Shown here piece by piece: positions 7,984 through 15,434 of a stretch of 64,000 nucleotides of DNA (position 1 is its first letter; each line of letters starts with the position of its first letter). Below the pieces are notes generated by a model, which was given only the letters and a program-made list of their open reading frames with translations, was not told where the DNA came from and ran no database searches. Origin of the DNA: Oceanobacillus jeddahensis (GTDB lineage: Bacteria; Bacillota; Bacilli; Bacillales; Amphibacillaceae); the NCBI RefSeq assembly GCF_000750635.1, contig NZ_CCDM010000001.1:1612001-1676000 (forward strand), written 5' to 3'. Both the position numbers and the translations under genes were made by a program.

Positions 7984-8661
7984 ATGCAAAATGAAACTGT
8001 ACTTGGCTTATCAAAACTGGATAAAGCGATTATTATTATAGGCGGTCCGCTTCTTGGAGCGGTTATTGGCTGGTTTATTCAAATTATCTCGAGCTGGCTG
8101 GTCAAGATCCCTTTTGTACCGTTTGGTCCGTTCTTTGAATGGATTGTATCCTGGAATAGTTCCTGGGTATCGATTATTGGAGTAATTGTCGGTTTGATTG
8201 CTGGAATTCTTTTTGTGTTCTATGCGTTTAGTGAATCATTAAAAATGACGGTTGCGGATCAAGAAGTTACAATGAAGAGGTATGATCAGGAAGTTATTTT
8301 GCAAAAAAGGGATATTTCAGCCATTTATATGGACAGAAAAGAAATTGTTGTTTTAGGTCAAAAAGGAGAGGAATTGTATCGTTCGCAAACAGATGTAAAG
8401 CAGCCGAAAATAGAAGCAGCTTTTTTGGAACACCGGTTTCCATGGAAAGACCAAGATCCTTATCAAGCCGATTATCAGCGCTGGGTTCCAGAGCATTCTG
8501 ATTTTCCTGCTTCTGTTAACAGCCTGCTTTTAGCAAGAGAAAAGGCGCTAAAAGAAGATGATGAAAAAGAAGCAGCGATACTGCGGAATGATTTAGCAGC
8601 CGAGGGAGCTGTTATCCGCGATGAGGACAAACGCCAGTATGTGCGGGTGATAAGAGGGTGA
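7984..8661 (+). CDS. YqeB-like membrane protein
   Basis: 225 residues with a strong ribosome binding site (GAGGAGAATATAAA before the ATG). Two long hydrophobic hairpin segments (about residues 16-45 and 55-85) precede a cytosolic domain of about 140 residues rich in Glu, Lys and Gln, containing LKMTVADQEV and RKEIVVLGQKGEELYRS, which looks like a PH-like beta domain. The overall plan matches the uncharacterised YqeB family of Bacillus. Its stop is 6 bp before a TetR regulator, so the two form an operon and the regulator may control this gene. Biochemical function unknown. Confidence 0.65.
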   Translation: MQNETVLGLSKLDKAIIIIGGPLLGAVIGWFIQIISSWLVKIPFVPFGPFFEWIVSWNSSWVSIIGVIVGLIAGILFVFYAFSESLKMTVADQEVTMKRYDQEVILQKRDISAIYMDRKEIVVLGQKGEELYRSQTDVKQPKIEAAFLEHRFPWKDQDPYQADYQRWVPEHSDFPASVNSLLLAREKALKEDDEKEAAILRNDLAAEGAVIRDEDKRQYVRVIRG

Positions 8662-8667
8662 TACGAA

Positions 8668-9264
8668 GTGACGAAGGAAAAAACATTTATTTCAGAAGCA
8701 CGGAGAGAACAGATTTTAAAAGCAACCATTGATGTGTTGAATAATATTGGCTATGTAAAATTAAGTCTTGCTAAAATAGCAAAACAAGCGAAAATCAGTA
8801 CAGGATTGATTTCCTATCATTTTGTAGATAAAGAAGAGCTGGTCCAGCATACATTAAACTACTTAATTGGTGCCCAACTTGAATTTATTGAGGAACGGGT
8901 CAAAGCTGAATCAGATATTTATCAGCAGCTGCTGGCTTATATAAAAGCAACTCTCACATACCAAAATGAATACGTTGAAAATAATGTCGCGCTGATTGAA
9001 ATTATCTTTAATGCCCGGACAGAGGATAATATCCCTTATTATAAATTAAATGAAGAGGAAGAAGACCCGCTTTATCTGCGGTTAGAAACCATTTTGTCAG
9101 AAGGGCAGGAAAAAAATATATTTTCAGCTGATTTTGATCCCAAAGCAACCGCTATACTGATAAATGGTGCAGCAAGTGAAGGCATGCTGCTGCAAAGTAA
9201 AAGCTTTGATACAGCGAATTATCAACAGGAATTAATAAAAATGGTAACAAAAATCGTCAAATAA
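8668..9264 (+). CDS. TetR/AcrR family transcriptional regulator
   Basis: 198 residues from a GTG start (AAGAGGG overlapping the end of the upstream gene). The helix-turn-helix lies at about residues 24-55 (LSLAKIAKQAKISTGLISYHFVDKEEL), the hallmark TetR segment. The all-helical C-terminal domain (about 60-195) would bind an unknown ligand. It is co-transcribed with the YqeB-like membrane protein 6 bp upstream. No operator can be assigned with confidence. A long perfect terminator follows. Confidence 0.9.
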   Translation: MTKEKTFISEARREQILKATIDVLNNIGYVKLSLAKIAKQAKISTGLISYHFVDKEELVQHTLNYLIGAQLEFIEERVKAESDIYQQLLAYIKATLTYQNEYVENNVALIEIIFNARTEDNIPYYKLNEEEEDPLYLRLETILSEGQEKNIFSADFDPKATAILINGAASEGMLLQSKSFDTANYQQELIKMVTKIVK

Positions 9265-9272
9265 AGAGTAAA

Positions 9273-9330
9273 GCGATAAAAGAAGCGTCTTCTTCGCCAT
9301 TAGGAAAGACGCTTCTTTTATCGCGGAAAA
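9273..9330 (+). terminator. Terminator after the TetR gene
   Basis: Perfect 19-bp stem (9273-9291 with 9306-9324). No long T-run follows directly, but the 3' arm itself contains CTTCTTTTATC; the second repeat family begins in the 3' arm. Confidence 0.7.
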
Positions 9331-9413
9331 TCGCTCGTAAAGCTCCCGTTCTCAAATAAAGAAAGAGATTAAATTTATTACGGGTGCTAGCCCCCTGAAT
9401 TACTCTTCTCAGA
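9318..9413 (+). repeat. Second repeat family, copy E
   Basis: Starts TTTATCGCGGAAAATCGCTCGTAAAGCTCCC and ends CCCCCTGAATTACTC. It aligns by eye over about 100 bp with 55622-55730 and with the reverse complement of 62707-62815 and shares its first 30 bp with 17289, 38906 and 58386. Its 3' end touches the end of the convergent hemolysin III gene. Confidence 0.65.
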
Positions 9414-10053
9414 TAACATACAGATAAATACATAGGAAGTGACCGAGACTTCCCAGCAGGATGAAAATGTGGAAAATTTCATGGTAACCAAAATAACGGG
9501 AACGCAGAAATTCTGGTTTCAGCCAGTAAATCACTGCCCCTATGGTATAAAGTATTCCACCGGCGATTAAGAAAAACATTCCTCCAACGCCAATAATTGG
9601 TGCAAGTGCTCCACTATAAAAAACAGCTATCCATCCCATTAATACATAGAGTAAGGTGGAAAGCCACCTTGGGGAATGAAACCAGATTAATTTAAACAGA
9701 ATTCCTAGAAACGCGAGCCCGGTAACACCCCAAAATAGTATCCAGCCGGTTGTCCCCTGCAGCGAAATCAGACATAGCGGGATGTATGTACCAGCAATCA
9801 ATACATAAATCATGGCATGATCCAGTCTTCTGAAAAAAGCAATGGTTTTAGGACCAGCGATGACAGAATGGTAAACCGTAGAAGCGGTATATAATAGAAT
9901 TAAACTGACACCAAATGCAGCCACTGCGCCAACATCTAAAGGCGTCCCCACCCGGGCTGCTTTGACAACGAGTAGTATTAACCCGGCAATAGATAACACA
10001 ATCCCAATAAAATGAGTAAAAGCATTCATTGGTTCCCGGATAAATTTATTCAA
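9409..10053 (-). CDS. Hemolysin III/PAQR family membrane protein (YplQ/YqfA-like)
   Basis: 214 residues with seven predicted membrane helices. Diagnostic features are the N-terminal EPMNAFTHFIG, the STVYHS motif after helix 2, RLDHAMIYVLIAGTY and the C-terminal GYHEIFHIFILLGSLGHF; these Ser/His/Asp residues form the metal site of the PAQR/hemolysin III fold. The family is named for a Bacillus cereus hemolysin, but most members are thought to act in membrane lipid or fluidity homeostasis, so a toxin role should not be assumed. It has its own promoter with an operator-like palindrome. Confidence 0.88.
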   Translation of the reverse strand: MNKFIREPMNAFTHFIGIVLSIAGLILLVVKAARVGTPLDVGAVAAFGVSLILLYTASTVYHSVIAGPKTIAFFRRLDHAMIYVLIAGTYIPLCLISLQGTTGWILFWGVTGLAFLGILFKLIWFHSPRWLSTLLYVLMGWIAVFYSGALAPIIGVGGMFFLIAGGILYTIGAVIYWLKPEFLRSRYFGYHEIFHIFILLGSLGHFLCIYLYVI

Positions 10054-10071
10054 AAAAACATCTCCAATCCG

Positions 10072-10127
10072 TTACATAGTTTTAAATACTATGTAATAAC
10101 TATATACCTATTTCATCAAGTAGTCAA
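10072..10127 (-). promoter_or_regulatory. Promoter with operator-like palindrome, hemolysin III gene
   Basis: On the minus strand: -35 TTGACT (10122-10127), a 17-bp spacer and -10 TATAGT (10099-10104). Immediately downstream, across the expected start of transcription, is a perfect palindrome with 9-bp arms, TTACATAGT-N7-ACTATGTAA (10072-10096). The position fits a repressor operator; the repressor is unknown. Confidence 0.7.
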
Positions 10128-10240
10128 TGTTTGAAATTTAACTAATTACGTCTATAATGAAAAGTAGATAAGCTGAACGATTAACCGTTAAATTACTTGC
10201 TTTGCTTACTACCTTTATATTATGAAAGAGAGGTCATTTC

Positions 10241-10819
10241 GTGGATATACAAAAGCAATTAGAAGGACTTCATTTAGAGAATCAGCTGAAATCTGAAGAA
10301 ATACCCGATTTAGATTTATATATGGATCAGGTGATCCAGCTTTTTGAAAGTAAATTTGCTTCATCTAAGCGATATGAAGAGGATAAAGTTTTAACGAAAA
10401 CAATGATTAATAATTATGCAAAGGCTAAGTTATTTTTCCCTATAAATAATAAAAAATATTCGAAAGAGCATTTGCTGCTGATCAGCATGATTTATCAAAT
10501 GAAAAGTGTTTTATCCATTAAAGATATCGGGAAAACATTTGGAGAAATTAATCAAAGAATGCAGGATGATGATTTTGACCTGGAAAATTTTTATACCAAT
10601 TATGTTCAATTAATGGATAAAAATGTGACTGGTTTTGAAGAGCATATGAAGAAGCAGGAAGAAATATTTGAGACGGAATTGGATAAAGATATCGTAAATG
10701 ATGACTATCTAAAGCAAGTATTACTCATTACGAGTTTGACAGGAATGAGTAATTTTTACCGCCGGGCAGCAGAAAACCTGGTGGATCAATTAGAACAGGA
10801 AGGAGTGCAGGAAGAATGA
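10241..10819 (+). CDS. DUF1836 domain protein, MerR-like regulator candidate
   Basis: 192 residues from a GTG start with GAGAGG eight bases upstream. The region about 45-110, with LTKTMINNYAKAKLFFPIN and KKYSKEHLLLISMIYQMKSVLS, matches the DUF1836 family, which resembles MerR-type winged helix proteins and is usually annotated as a putative regulator. The rest is helical and acidic, with no membrane segment. The stop codon overlaps the start of the downstream oxidoreductase (ATGA), so the two are co-translated. Target genes are unknown. Confidence 0.7.
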   Translation: MDIQKQLEGLHLENQLKSEEIPDLDLYMDQVIQLFESKFASSKRYEEDKVLTKTMINNYAKAKLFFPINNKKYSKEHLLLISMIYQMKSVLSIKDIGKTFGEINQRMQDDDFDLENFYTNYVQLMDKNVTGFEEHMKKQEEIFETELDKDIVNDDYLKQVLLITSLTGMSNFYRRAAENLVDQLEQEGVQEE

Positions 10820-11751
10820 AATTAAGTATCTTAGACCAATCGCCATTATTTGCAGATGCGGATGCAAAGCAGGCACTGGAAGCCAGTGTTGATCTGGCAA
10901 TTCAGGCCGACCAATCAGGTTTTGAACGTTACTGGGTTGCGGAACACCATGATATGCAAGGATTAGCCAGTCCGGCCCCGGATATTTTGCTGGGGATTAT
11001 CGGCAGCAGAACAGAAAACATTCGCATTGGTTCAGGGGCTGTACTGCTCCCAAATTATCGTCCCTTTAATATCGCTGAGCGCTACCGGATGCTGGCTTCC
11101 TTATATCCGGACCGGGTGGATTTAGGAATTGGAAGAGCTCCGGGAGGCTCAGCAGAAGCTTCGATTGCCCTGGCAGGCAATTTTTTGGAGAAGGTAAAAG
11201 AAATGCCGGATTATATTGATGAATTGCTTCACTTCCTCCAAGACGATTTTTCGCCCGAGCATCTTTATTCACGCGTGACTGCTACCCCGGTACCGTCCGT
11301 TCAGCCTGTGCCTTGGCTGTTAGGAACAAGCCAGCGAAGTGCTCAGCTTGCCGTGACGAAAAAACTGCCTTATGTTTTTGGCCATTTTATGGGTGCTGAT
11401 AACGGACCGGAAATTGTAGCCGGCTATCAAAGACAAGTTGAGAATCCATTCACGATTGTTGCTGTATCTGTTCTTTGCGCTGACACAGAAAAGGAAGCTT
11501 TGGAAATGGCAGAAGAAGCAAAACGCAAAAAGAAAGAGCTGGATCCATCGCCACAAGCAGATGAGGAGGAACAGGCGAAATTTTCCGATAAACAGATTAT
11601 CGGTGATAAAGCATTTGTTCAAGAAAAACTTACTGAACTGCAAGAGGCGTATCAATGTGATGAAATCATGGTGCTTACAATGGCACCGACATATGAAGCC
11701 AGAAAATACTCTTATCGCCAGCTTGCATCTATTATGAATCAAAACCAATAA
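10816..11751 (+). CDS. LLM-class flavin-dependent oxidoreductase
   Basis: 311 residues; a bacterial-luciferase-like TIM barrel that would use FMNH2 or F420-like flavin to oxidise a small organic molecule. Family motifs are visible: LDQSPLF at the start, ERYWVAEHHD (the catalytic-region His pair), RIGSGAVLLPNYRPFNIAE, the conserved DLGIGRAPGG and LLGTSQRSAQLA. The length is slightly short for the subfamily (about 330) because of a compact loop near residue 130. The ATGA overlap with the DUF1836 gene indicates an operon. The substrate cannot be predicted. Confidence 0.85.
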   Translation: MKLSILDQSPLFADADAKQALEASVDLAIQADQSGFERYWVAEHHDMQGLASPAPDILLGIIGSRTENIRIGSGAVLLPNYRPFNIAERYRMLASLYPDRVDLGIGRAPGGSAEASIALAGNFLEKVKEMPDYIDELLHFLQDDFSPEHLYSRVTATPVPSVQPVPWLLGTSQRSAQLAVTKKLPYVFGHFMGADNGPEIVAGYQRQVENPFTIVAVSVLCADTEKEALEMAEEAKRKKKELDPSPQADEEEQAKFSDKQIIGDKAFVQEKLTELQEAYQCDEIMVLTMAPTYEARKYSYRQLASIMNQNQ

Positions 11752-11862
11752 AAACAGTCCCTTAAAATCTTAACACTTGTTTTCAAAATGAAATAAAAAT
11801 CATAGGCTGCTGCATGATAGAATATATCTTAATAAAGAGGACAAGTGTAATTGGAGGATATT

Positions 11863-12477
11863 ATGGGAGAATGGGTTACTGCCGTGATGGAGCAATTTGG
11901 TTATTTGGGAATTTTTCTGATGATGACGCTGGAGAATTTATTTCCACCGATACCGTCTGAAATTATCCTGCCTTTTGGCGGTTTTATGACAACCTACAGC
12001 GCTTTAACTTATACAGGCGTATTAACTGCAGCCACATTAGGAGCGCTTATTGGAGCAATGCTTTTATATTGTATAGGAATGATCGTGGACGTCAGCAGAC
12101 TGGAGAAAATTGTTGACAAATATGGACATATTTTGCATTTGAAAAAAACAGATATTTATAGGGCAGATGAATGGTTTGAGAAATATGGGTATTGGACTGT
12201 ATTTTTTTGTCGGATGGTTCCGTTATTAAGGAGCTTGATCTCTATACCAGCAGGGATGGCAAGAATGAATTTCGGTATATTTATGTTATTAACAGCCGCT
12301 GGTTCTATTATTTGGAATAGTATTTTAATTGGTATTGGAACAGTTTTAGGAGAGAATTGGCATCGTGTTGCAGCATTTATGGATGTTTATTCAAATGTAG
12401 TCTATACTTTCATCCTGCTAGCAATCATACTGTTTCTCATTTGGTATATGAAAAGACGAAAAAAAGGGAAACTGTAG
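11863..12477 (+). CDS. DedA family membrane protein
   Basis: 204 residues from the ATG at 11863, which has GGAGG six bases upstream. DedA proteins are inner-membrane proteins now linked to flipping of lipids such as undecaprenyl phosphate or phosphatidylethanolamine and to proton-motive-force homeostasis. The conserved re-entrant motif (LENLFPPIPSEIILPFGGF) is at about residues 23-41 and the second one (RMVPLLRSLISIPAGMARM) at about 114-132, with the functional Glu and Arg residues intact. Four to five hydrophobic segments are visible, with a Lys/Arg-rich tail. A single-gene unit with an overlapping terminator. Confidence 0.88.
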   Translation: MGEWVTAVMEQFGYLGIFLMMTLENLFPPIPSEIILPFGGFMTTYSALTYTGVLTAATLGALIGAMLLYCIGMIVDVSRLEKIVDKYGHILHLKKTDIYRADEWFEKYGYWTVFFCRMVPLLRSLISIPAGMARMNFGIFMLLTAAGSIIWNSILIGIGTVLGENWHRVAAFMDVYSNVVYTFILLAIILFLIWYMKRRKKGKL

Positions 12478-12506
12478 GAACTAAAGGATTGTTCCTACAG
12501 TTTTTT
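12471..12506 (+). terminator. Terminator of the dedA-like gene
   Basis: Perfect 11-bp stem ACTGTAGGAAC / GTTCCTACAGT and a T6 run. The 5' arm includes the last codons and stop of the gene. Confidence 0.88.
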
Positions 12507-12640
12507 GGGTTAAGAAAAACATAAAATGGTTACTGATATTTTAATAGGAGTAACAAGCGTTATTCCTAATGCTTATAGATGGAAAAAGAACCACAGTATC
12601 AAGATCTGAACGCTTTTAGTCAATGGAGAATAATTTTTTG

Positions 12641-12669
12641 TTGACAAAAGAACGTACGTTTGGTTAACT
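12641..12669 (+). promoter_or_regulatory. Candidate promoter of the Rpn-like gene
   Basis: Consensus -35 TTGACA at 12641 and a weak -10 (TTAACT at 12664) with 17-bp spacing, about 60 bp before the start codon. Confidence 0.45.
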
Positions 12670-12726
12670 GTATTTAGACCTTCATCAAAGTAAGTCCTCT
12701 ACTAATAAACGTAAGGATGTGTTTCC

Positions 12727-13857
12727 ATGGTTTATCCTCGAAAAGCAATACTTTTTCCCCCTCAAATTGGTGAAAATGGAGAAGTATATAAAGATTCTAT
12801 TCCTAAAAAAGAATTCTATCAGCTTATGGATTTAAAGATTGATTATGCCTTTAGGAAATTATTCGGTGATCAACAATATAAAAAGGTTACAATCGCTTTT
12901 TTAAATGCTTTGTTTATTCAGTCCAAAAGAGCTCCAATTAAGAATCTTACATTTCAAAATTGGAGAAATATAGAATCTGAAGAATCACATTTAAATTTAC
13001 TTGTTGAAACAGAAGATAAAAAAACAATTTGTGTAGAAATACTTTTTCCAAGTCAAAATGCTCCTGAAAAGCAATCCCTTTATTTTTGGCCTAAAATATA
13101 TCGACGGCAGTTTGAAGGAAACTCAGATTTTAAACAATACGATACAGTTGTTACGATTAATATTTTGAATTTTGAGTTATTCCATGAAAGTGATGAATTT
13201 CATCATATATTTAGGTTAGCAGGCCAGGAGGAACCAACACCATTTACTAAAATACAAGAATACCAATTTGTTGAAATTCCAAAATTTATCCATCATTGGA
13301 ATGAAGGATGGTTAAACCTGGATGAGGATGCTTTACCTATATGGTTATTACTATTAGCAGCTGTTGATAGCAATAGGAATTATTTTTACCCAAATATGTA
13401 TAGAGAATTGGAGAAAATAGCAATAACGGATAAGAACGTAGAGATGGCTATGAAAGCATGGAGAGATATTAGTCATATAGAAGCAAATAAATTAGCGTAT
13501 CAGCATAGGCAAAAACAAATCATAGAACAACAATTTTTAAAAGAGGTAGAAATAATAGAAACAAAAAGAAAGATAACACAAGAAAAAACTAAGTTGATTG
13601 AACAGAAGTATAATCAGATCAAAAAACAATATGAACAGCAAAAACTAGCTCTGACAGAAGAAAAAGAGAAAAGGTTAGAAGCAGAAGAAAATGCAGTGCT
13701 GGCCAATCGTGAAGCAGCAAAAATAATCATTCGTTATGGAAAGGTAGTGGCACGTAATTTATTTGAGCAAGGAATGGAAAGGCCGGCTGTAAAAAATATA
13801 ACTGGATTATCAGATAAGGAATTAGCTGAACTACAAGATGAATTGGAAGAAGAATAG
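12727..13857 (+). CDS. Rpn/PD-(D/E)XK nuclease family transposase-like protein
   Basis: 376 residues; AAGGATG precedes the ATG. The N-terminal part (about 30-200) has the layout of Rpn/transposase_31-type proteins: MDLKIDYAFRKLFGD, then the strand pair LNLLVETEDKKTICVEILF, followed by YWPKIYRRQFE-type and HIFRLAG-type helices. The C-terminal about 130 residues are a Lys/Glu/Gln-rich coiled coil, ending in a short GMERPAVKNITGLSDKELAEL segment common to the family. Compared with the usual D-x(n)-ExQ active site, the Asp position reads Asn (LNLL) and the Gln position Leu (EIL), so nuclease activity may be lost. It is AT-rich and stands alone, suggesting acquired DNA. Function unproven. Confidence 0.7.
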   Translation: MVYPRKAILFPPQIGENGEVYKDSIPKKEFYQLMDLKIDYAFRKLFGDQQYKKVTIAFLNALFIQSKRAPIKNLTFQNWRNIESEESHLNLLVETEDKKTICVEILFPSQNAPEKQSLYFWPKIYRRQFEGNSDFKQYDTVVTINILNFELFHESDEFHHIFRLAGQEEPTPFTKIQEYQFVEIPKFIHHWNEGWLNLDEDALPIWLLLLAAVDSNRNYFYPNMYRELEKIAITDKNVEMAMKAWRDISHIEANKLAYQHRQKQIIEQQFLKEVEIIETKRKITQEKTKLIEQKYNQIKKQYEQQKLALTEEKEKRLEAEENAVLANREAAKIIIRYGKVVARNLFEQGMERPAVKNITGLSDKELAELQDELEEE

Positions 13858-13893
13858 ATTCTTATAATGTTTAAAGTATATACATTATCTAAT

Positions 13894-13941
13894 TAAAAAA
13901 GAAACAAAGAATTTTTAAATAAATATCTTTGTTTCTTTTTA
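13894..13941. terminator. Bidirectional terminator between Rpn-like and FUSC genes
   Basis: Stem AAAAGAAACAAAGA / TCTTTGTTTCTTTT with A- and T-runs on both sides, located between two convergent genes. Confidence 0.8.
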
Positions 13942-13949
13942 TATAAATA

Positions 13950-14960
13950 TTATTTTTTTAATGAATAATGTTTTTCTATAATTTCGACGATGGAAGTCAG
14001 TTCATAAATGGCGACTAATTCGATTGGTAATTTTTCTGTGTCATTCATTTGAGCTCCTTTTAAAGTTTCTTGAAATACTTGATGGAGTTGCGTTCGTCTA
14101 GCTTCCCATTCCTTTTCCTCAAAGACAACTTTATCTGCTAATACGTTGGCAAAATAACATACTGCTTCAAACACAGATTTTTGCTTCTCTACGCTCCATT
14201 CAAATTTCGTTGTAGGCTGTTCTGAAATGTTAGTTACATGATACTGAATCATACGCAAATGATGTATCTGCTTTCTTAAATGCTCTAACTCTTCATCGCG
14301 TTTCTCCAAAATATGATGGTATTTCAAATCCTTCTTTTGATAAAGTGATAGTAATACAACGCTTTCAAGCTCCTTATATATATTTCCAACTTTTTCATTC
14401 AAATTTAAATCTAATGGTGTTTTTGTGAAAATTAATTCATAATAACATCGCTTCATATGATTACTTAATTGCTTACGGATAGATATGATTTGTTTATGAA
14501 TGGAACGTTGGTAATTTGGTGGAAAAACAAACATATTTACCAGCGTAGAAACAGATAATCCAATAGTTGTTGTTGCTAAACGGATAAGAAAGCTTAAGAA
14601 ATAGCTGTTATCTACTACTTCAATCATAGCAATAGCTGTTAAGGTTGCAACTAATAATCCAGCATGAAGGTTTAATCGAAAACAAGTAAAAATGGTTAGT
14701 ACTGCAGCTAACATATACGTAAATGGTGAGTTACCAAATAGAGCTAAAAATATAACTGCATAGGCTGCTCCAATAGCAGATGCTGGAAAACGGACAAGTC
14801 CTTTTTTGATAGAATCTGTTACTGTCGGCTCGATCGTAACAATAGCAGTAATCACTGCAAAAGTCGGCGGGAAATCTAACCATTTGCAAATAAGAGCTGT
14901 GAAAAATACAGCAATACCCGTTTTTATGACTCTATTACCAATAATAGCCTGAACCTTCAT
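13950..14960 (-). CDS. FUSC/aromatic acid exporter family protein (YqjA-like, DUF939)
   Basis: 336 residues. The N-terminal half (about 1-150) has five to six membrane helices typical of ArAE/DUF939 proteins, beginning GNRVIKTGIAVFFTALICKW and including FAVITAIVTIEPTVTDSIKKG, the conserved loop of the family. The C-terminal half is a cytosolic helical domain rich in Lys and Glu. Members are thought to export aromatic carboxylic acids or related compounds. It is convergent with the Rpn-like gene. Its upstream region carries an unusual long inverted repeat. Confidence 0.78.
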   Translation of the reverse strand: MKVQAIIGNRVIKTGIAVFFTALICKWLDFPPTFAVITAIVTIEPTVTDSIKKGLVRFPASAIGAAYAVIFLALFGNSPFTYMLAAVLTIFTCFRLNLHAGLLVATLTAIAMIEVVDNSYFLSFLIRLATTTIGLSVSTLVNMFVFPPNYQRSIHKQIISIRKQLSNHMKRCYYELIFTKTPLDLNLNEKVGNIYKELESVVLLSLYQKKDLKYHHILEKRDEELEHLRKQIHHLRMIQYHVTNISEQPTTKFEWSVEKQKSVFEAVCYFANVLADKVVFEEKEWEARRTQLHQVFQETLKGAQMNDTEKLPIELVAIYELTSIVEIIEKHYSLKK

Positions 14961-14987
14961 GTGAATCCCTACTTTTCACGTTAAATA

Positions 14988-15205
14988 ATCTATCAACGGA
15001 TCTTTATAAAGAGGTAGCCGTTTTGAGCCTTGAACGTTAAATGTTTGGGAACCTCTTGAATAGTTGATCTATGAAAAAGTATTCCATATTTTCATAGATT
15101 ATATTGTAACATTATTAAGTGAATTAAATGACGAAAAAATATATTTTAGGTATATTTATTGGGGAGCTTCATACAAAAATACTAGAATGAAAACCGTTGA
15201 TAGAT
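14988..15205. repeat. 218-bp segment bounded by 12-bp inverted repeats
   Basis: ATCTATCAACGG at 14988-14999 has a perfect inverted partner at 15194-15205. Inside lies a second hairpin, ATCTATGAAAA / TTTTCATAGAT (15067-15077 with 15089-15099). No direct repeat flanks it, so it could be a small decayed element or a regulatory structure between the divergent FUSC and NlpC/P60 genes. Confidence 0.5.
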
Positions 15206-15265
15206 AAGGAATGTATTATATTATATGACGATTTTTATAAACTTTTGTCGTTATTGAAATATAAA

Positions 15266-15282
15266 TGTAACATTTCTATAAT
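15266..15282 (+). promoter_or_regulatory. Possible WalR box upstream of the NlpC/P60 gene
   Basis: TGTAAC-ATTTC-TATAAT resembles the WalR direct repeat TGTWAH-N5-TGTWAH with one mismatch. WalR controls wall hydrolase genes in Bacillus, so the context fits, but AT-rich DNA makes chance matches likely. Confidence 0.3.
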
Positions 15283-15434
15283 ATGCATGACATTTTCTTA
15301 TGTTAAGCTTTACAAAGTTACAAATTAAAAGACGAAAATAAAATTAATATAAATAAAAATCGCAAATGTTCGGTTATAACAAAATACATAGATAATATAT
15401 TTGCGGTGTAAAATTTGAAAGTGGGGAATATAAG

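Noticed and set aside
9409..10053. Virulence hemolysin
   Set aside because: The family name is historical; the protein is a widespread PAQR-type membrane protein with likely lipid-related function.
11320..11748. 142-codon minus-strand frame opposite the luciferase-like gene
   Set aside because: Shadow frame; no independent promoter or ribosome binding site.
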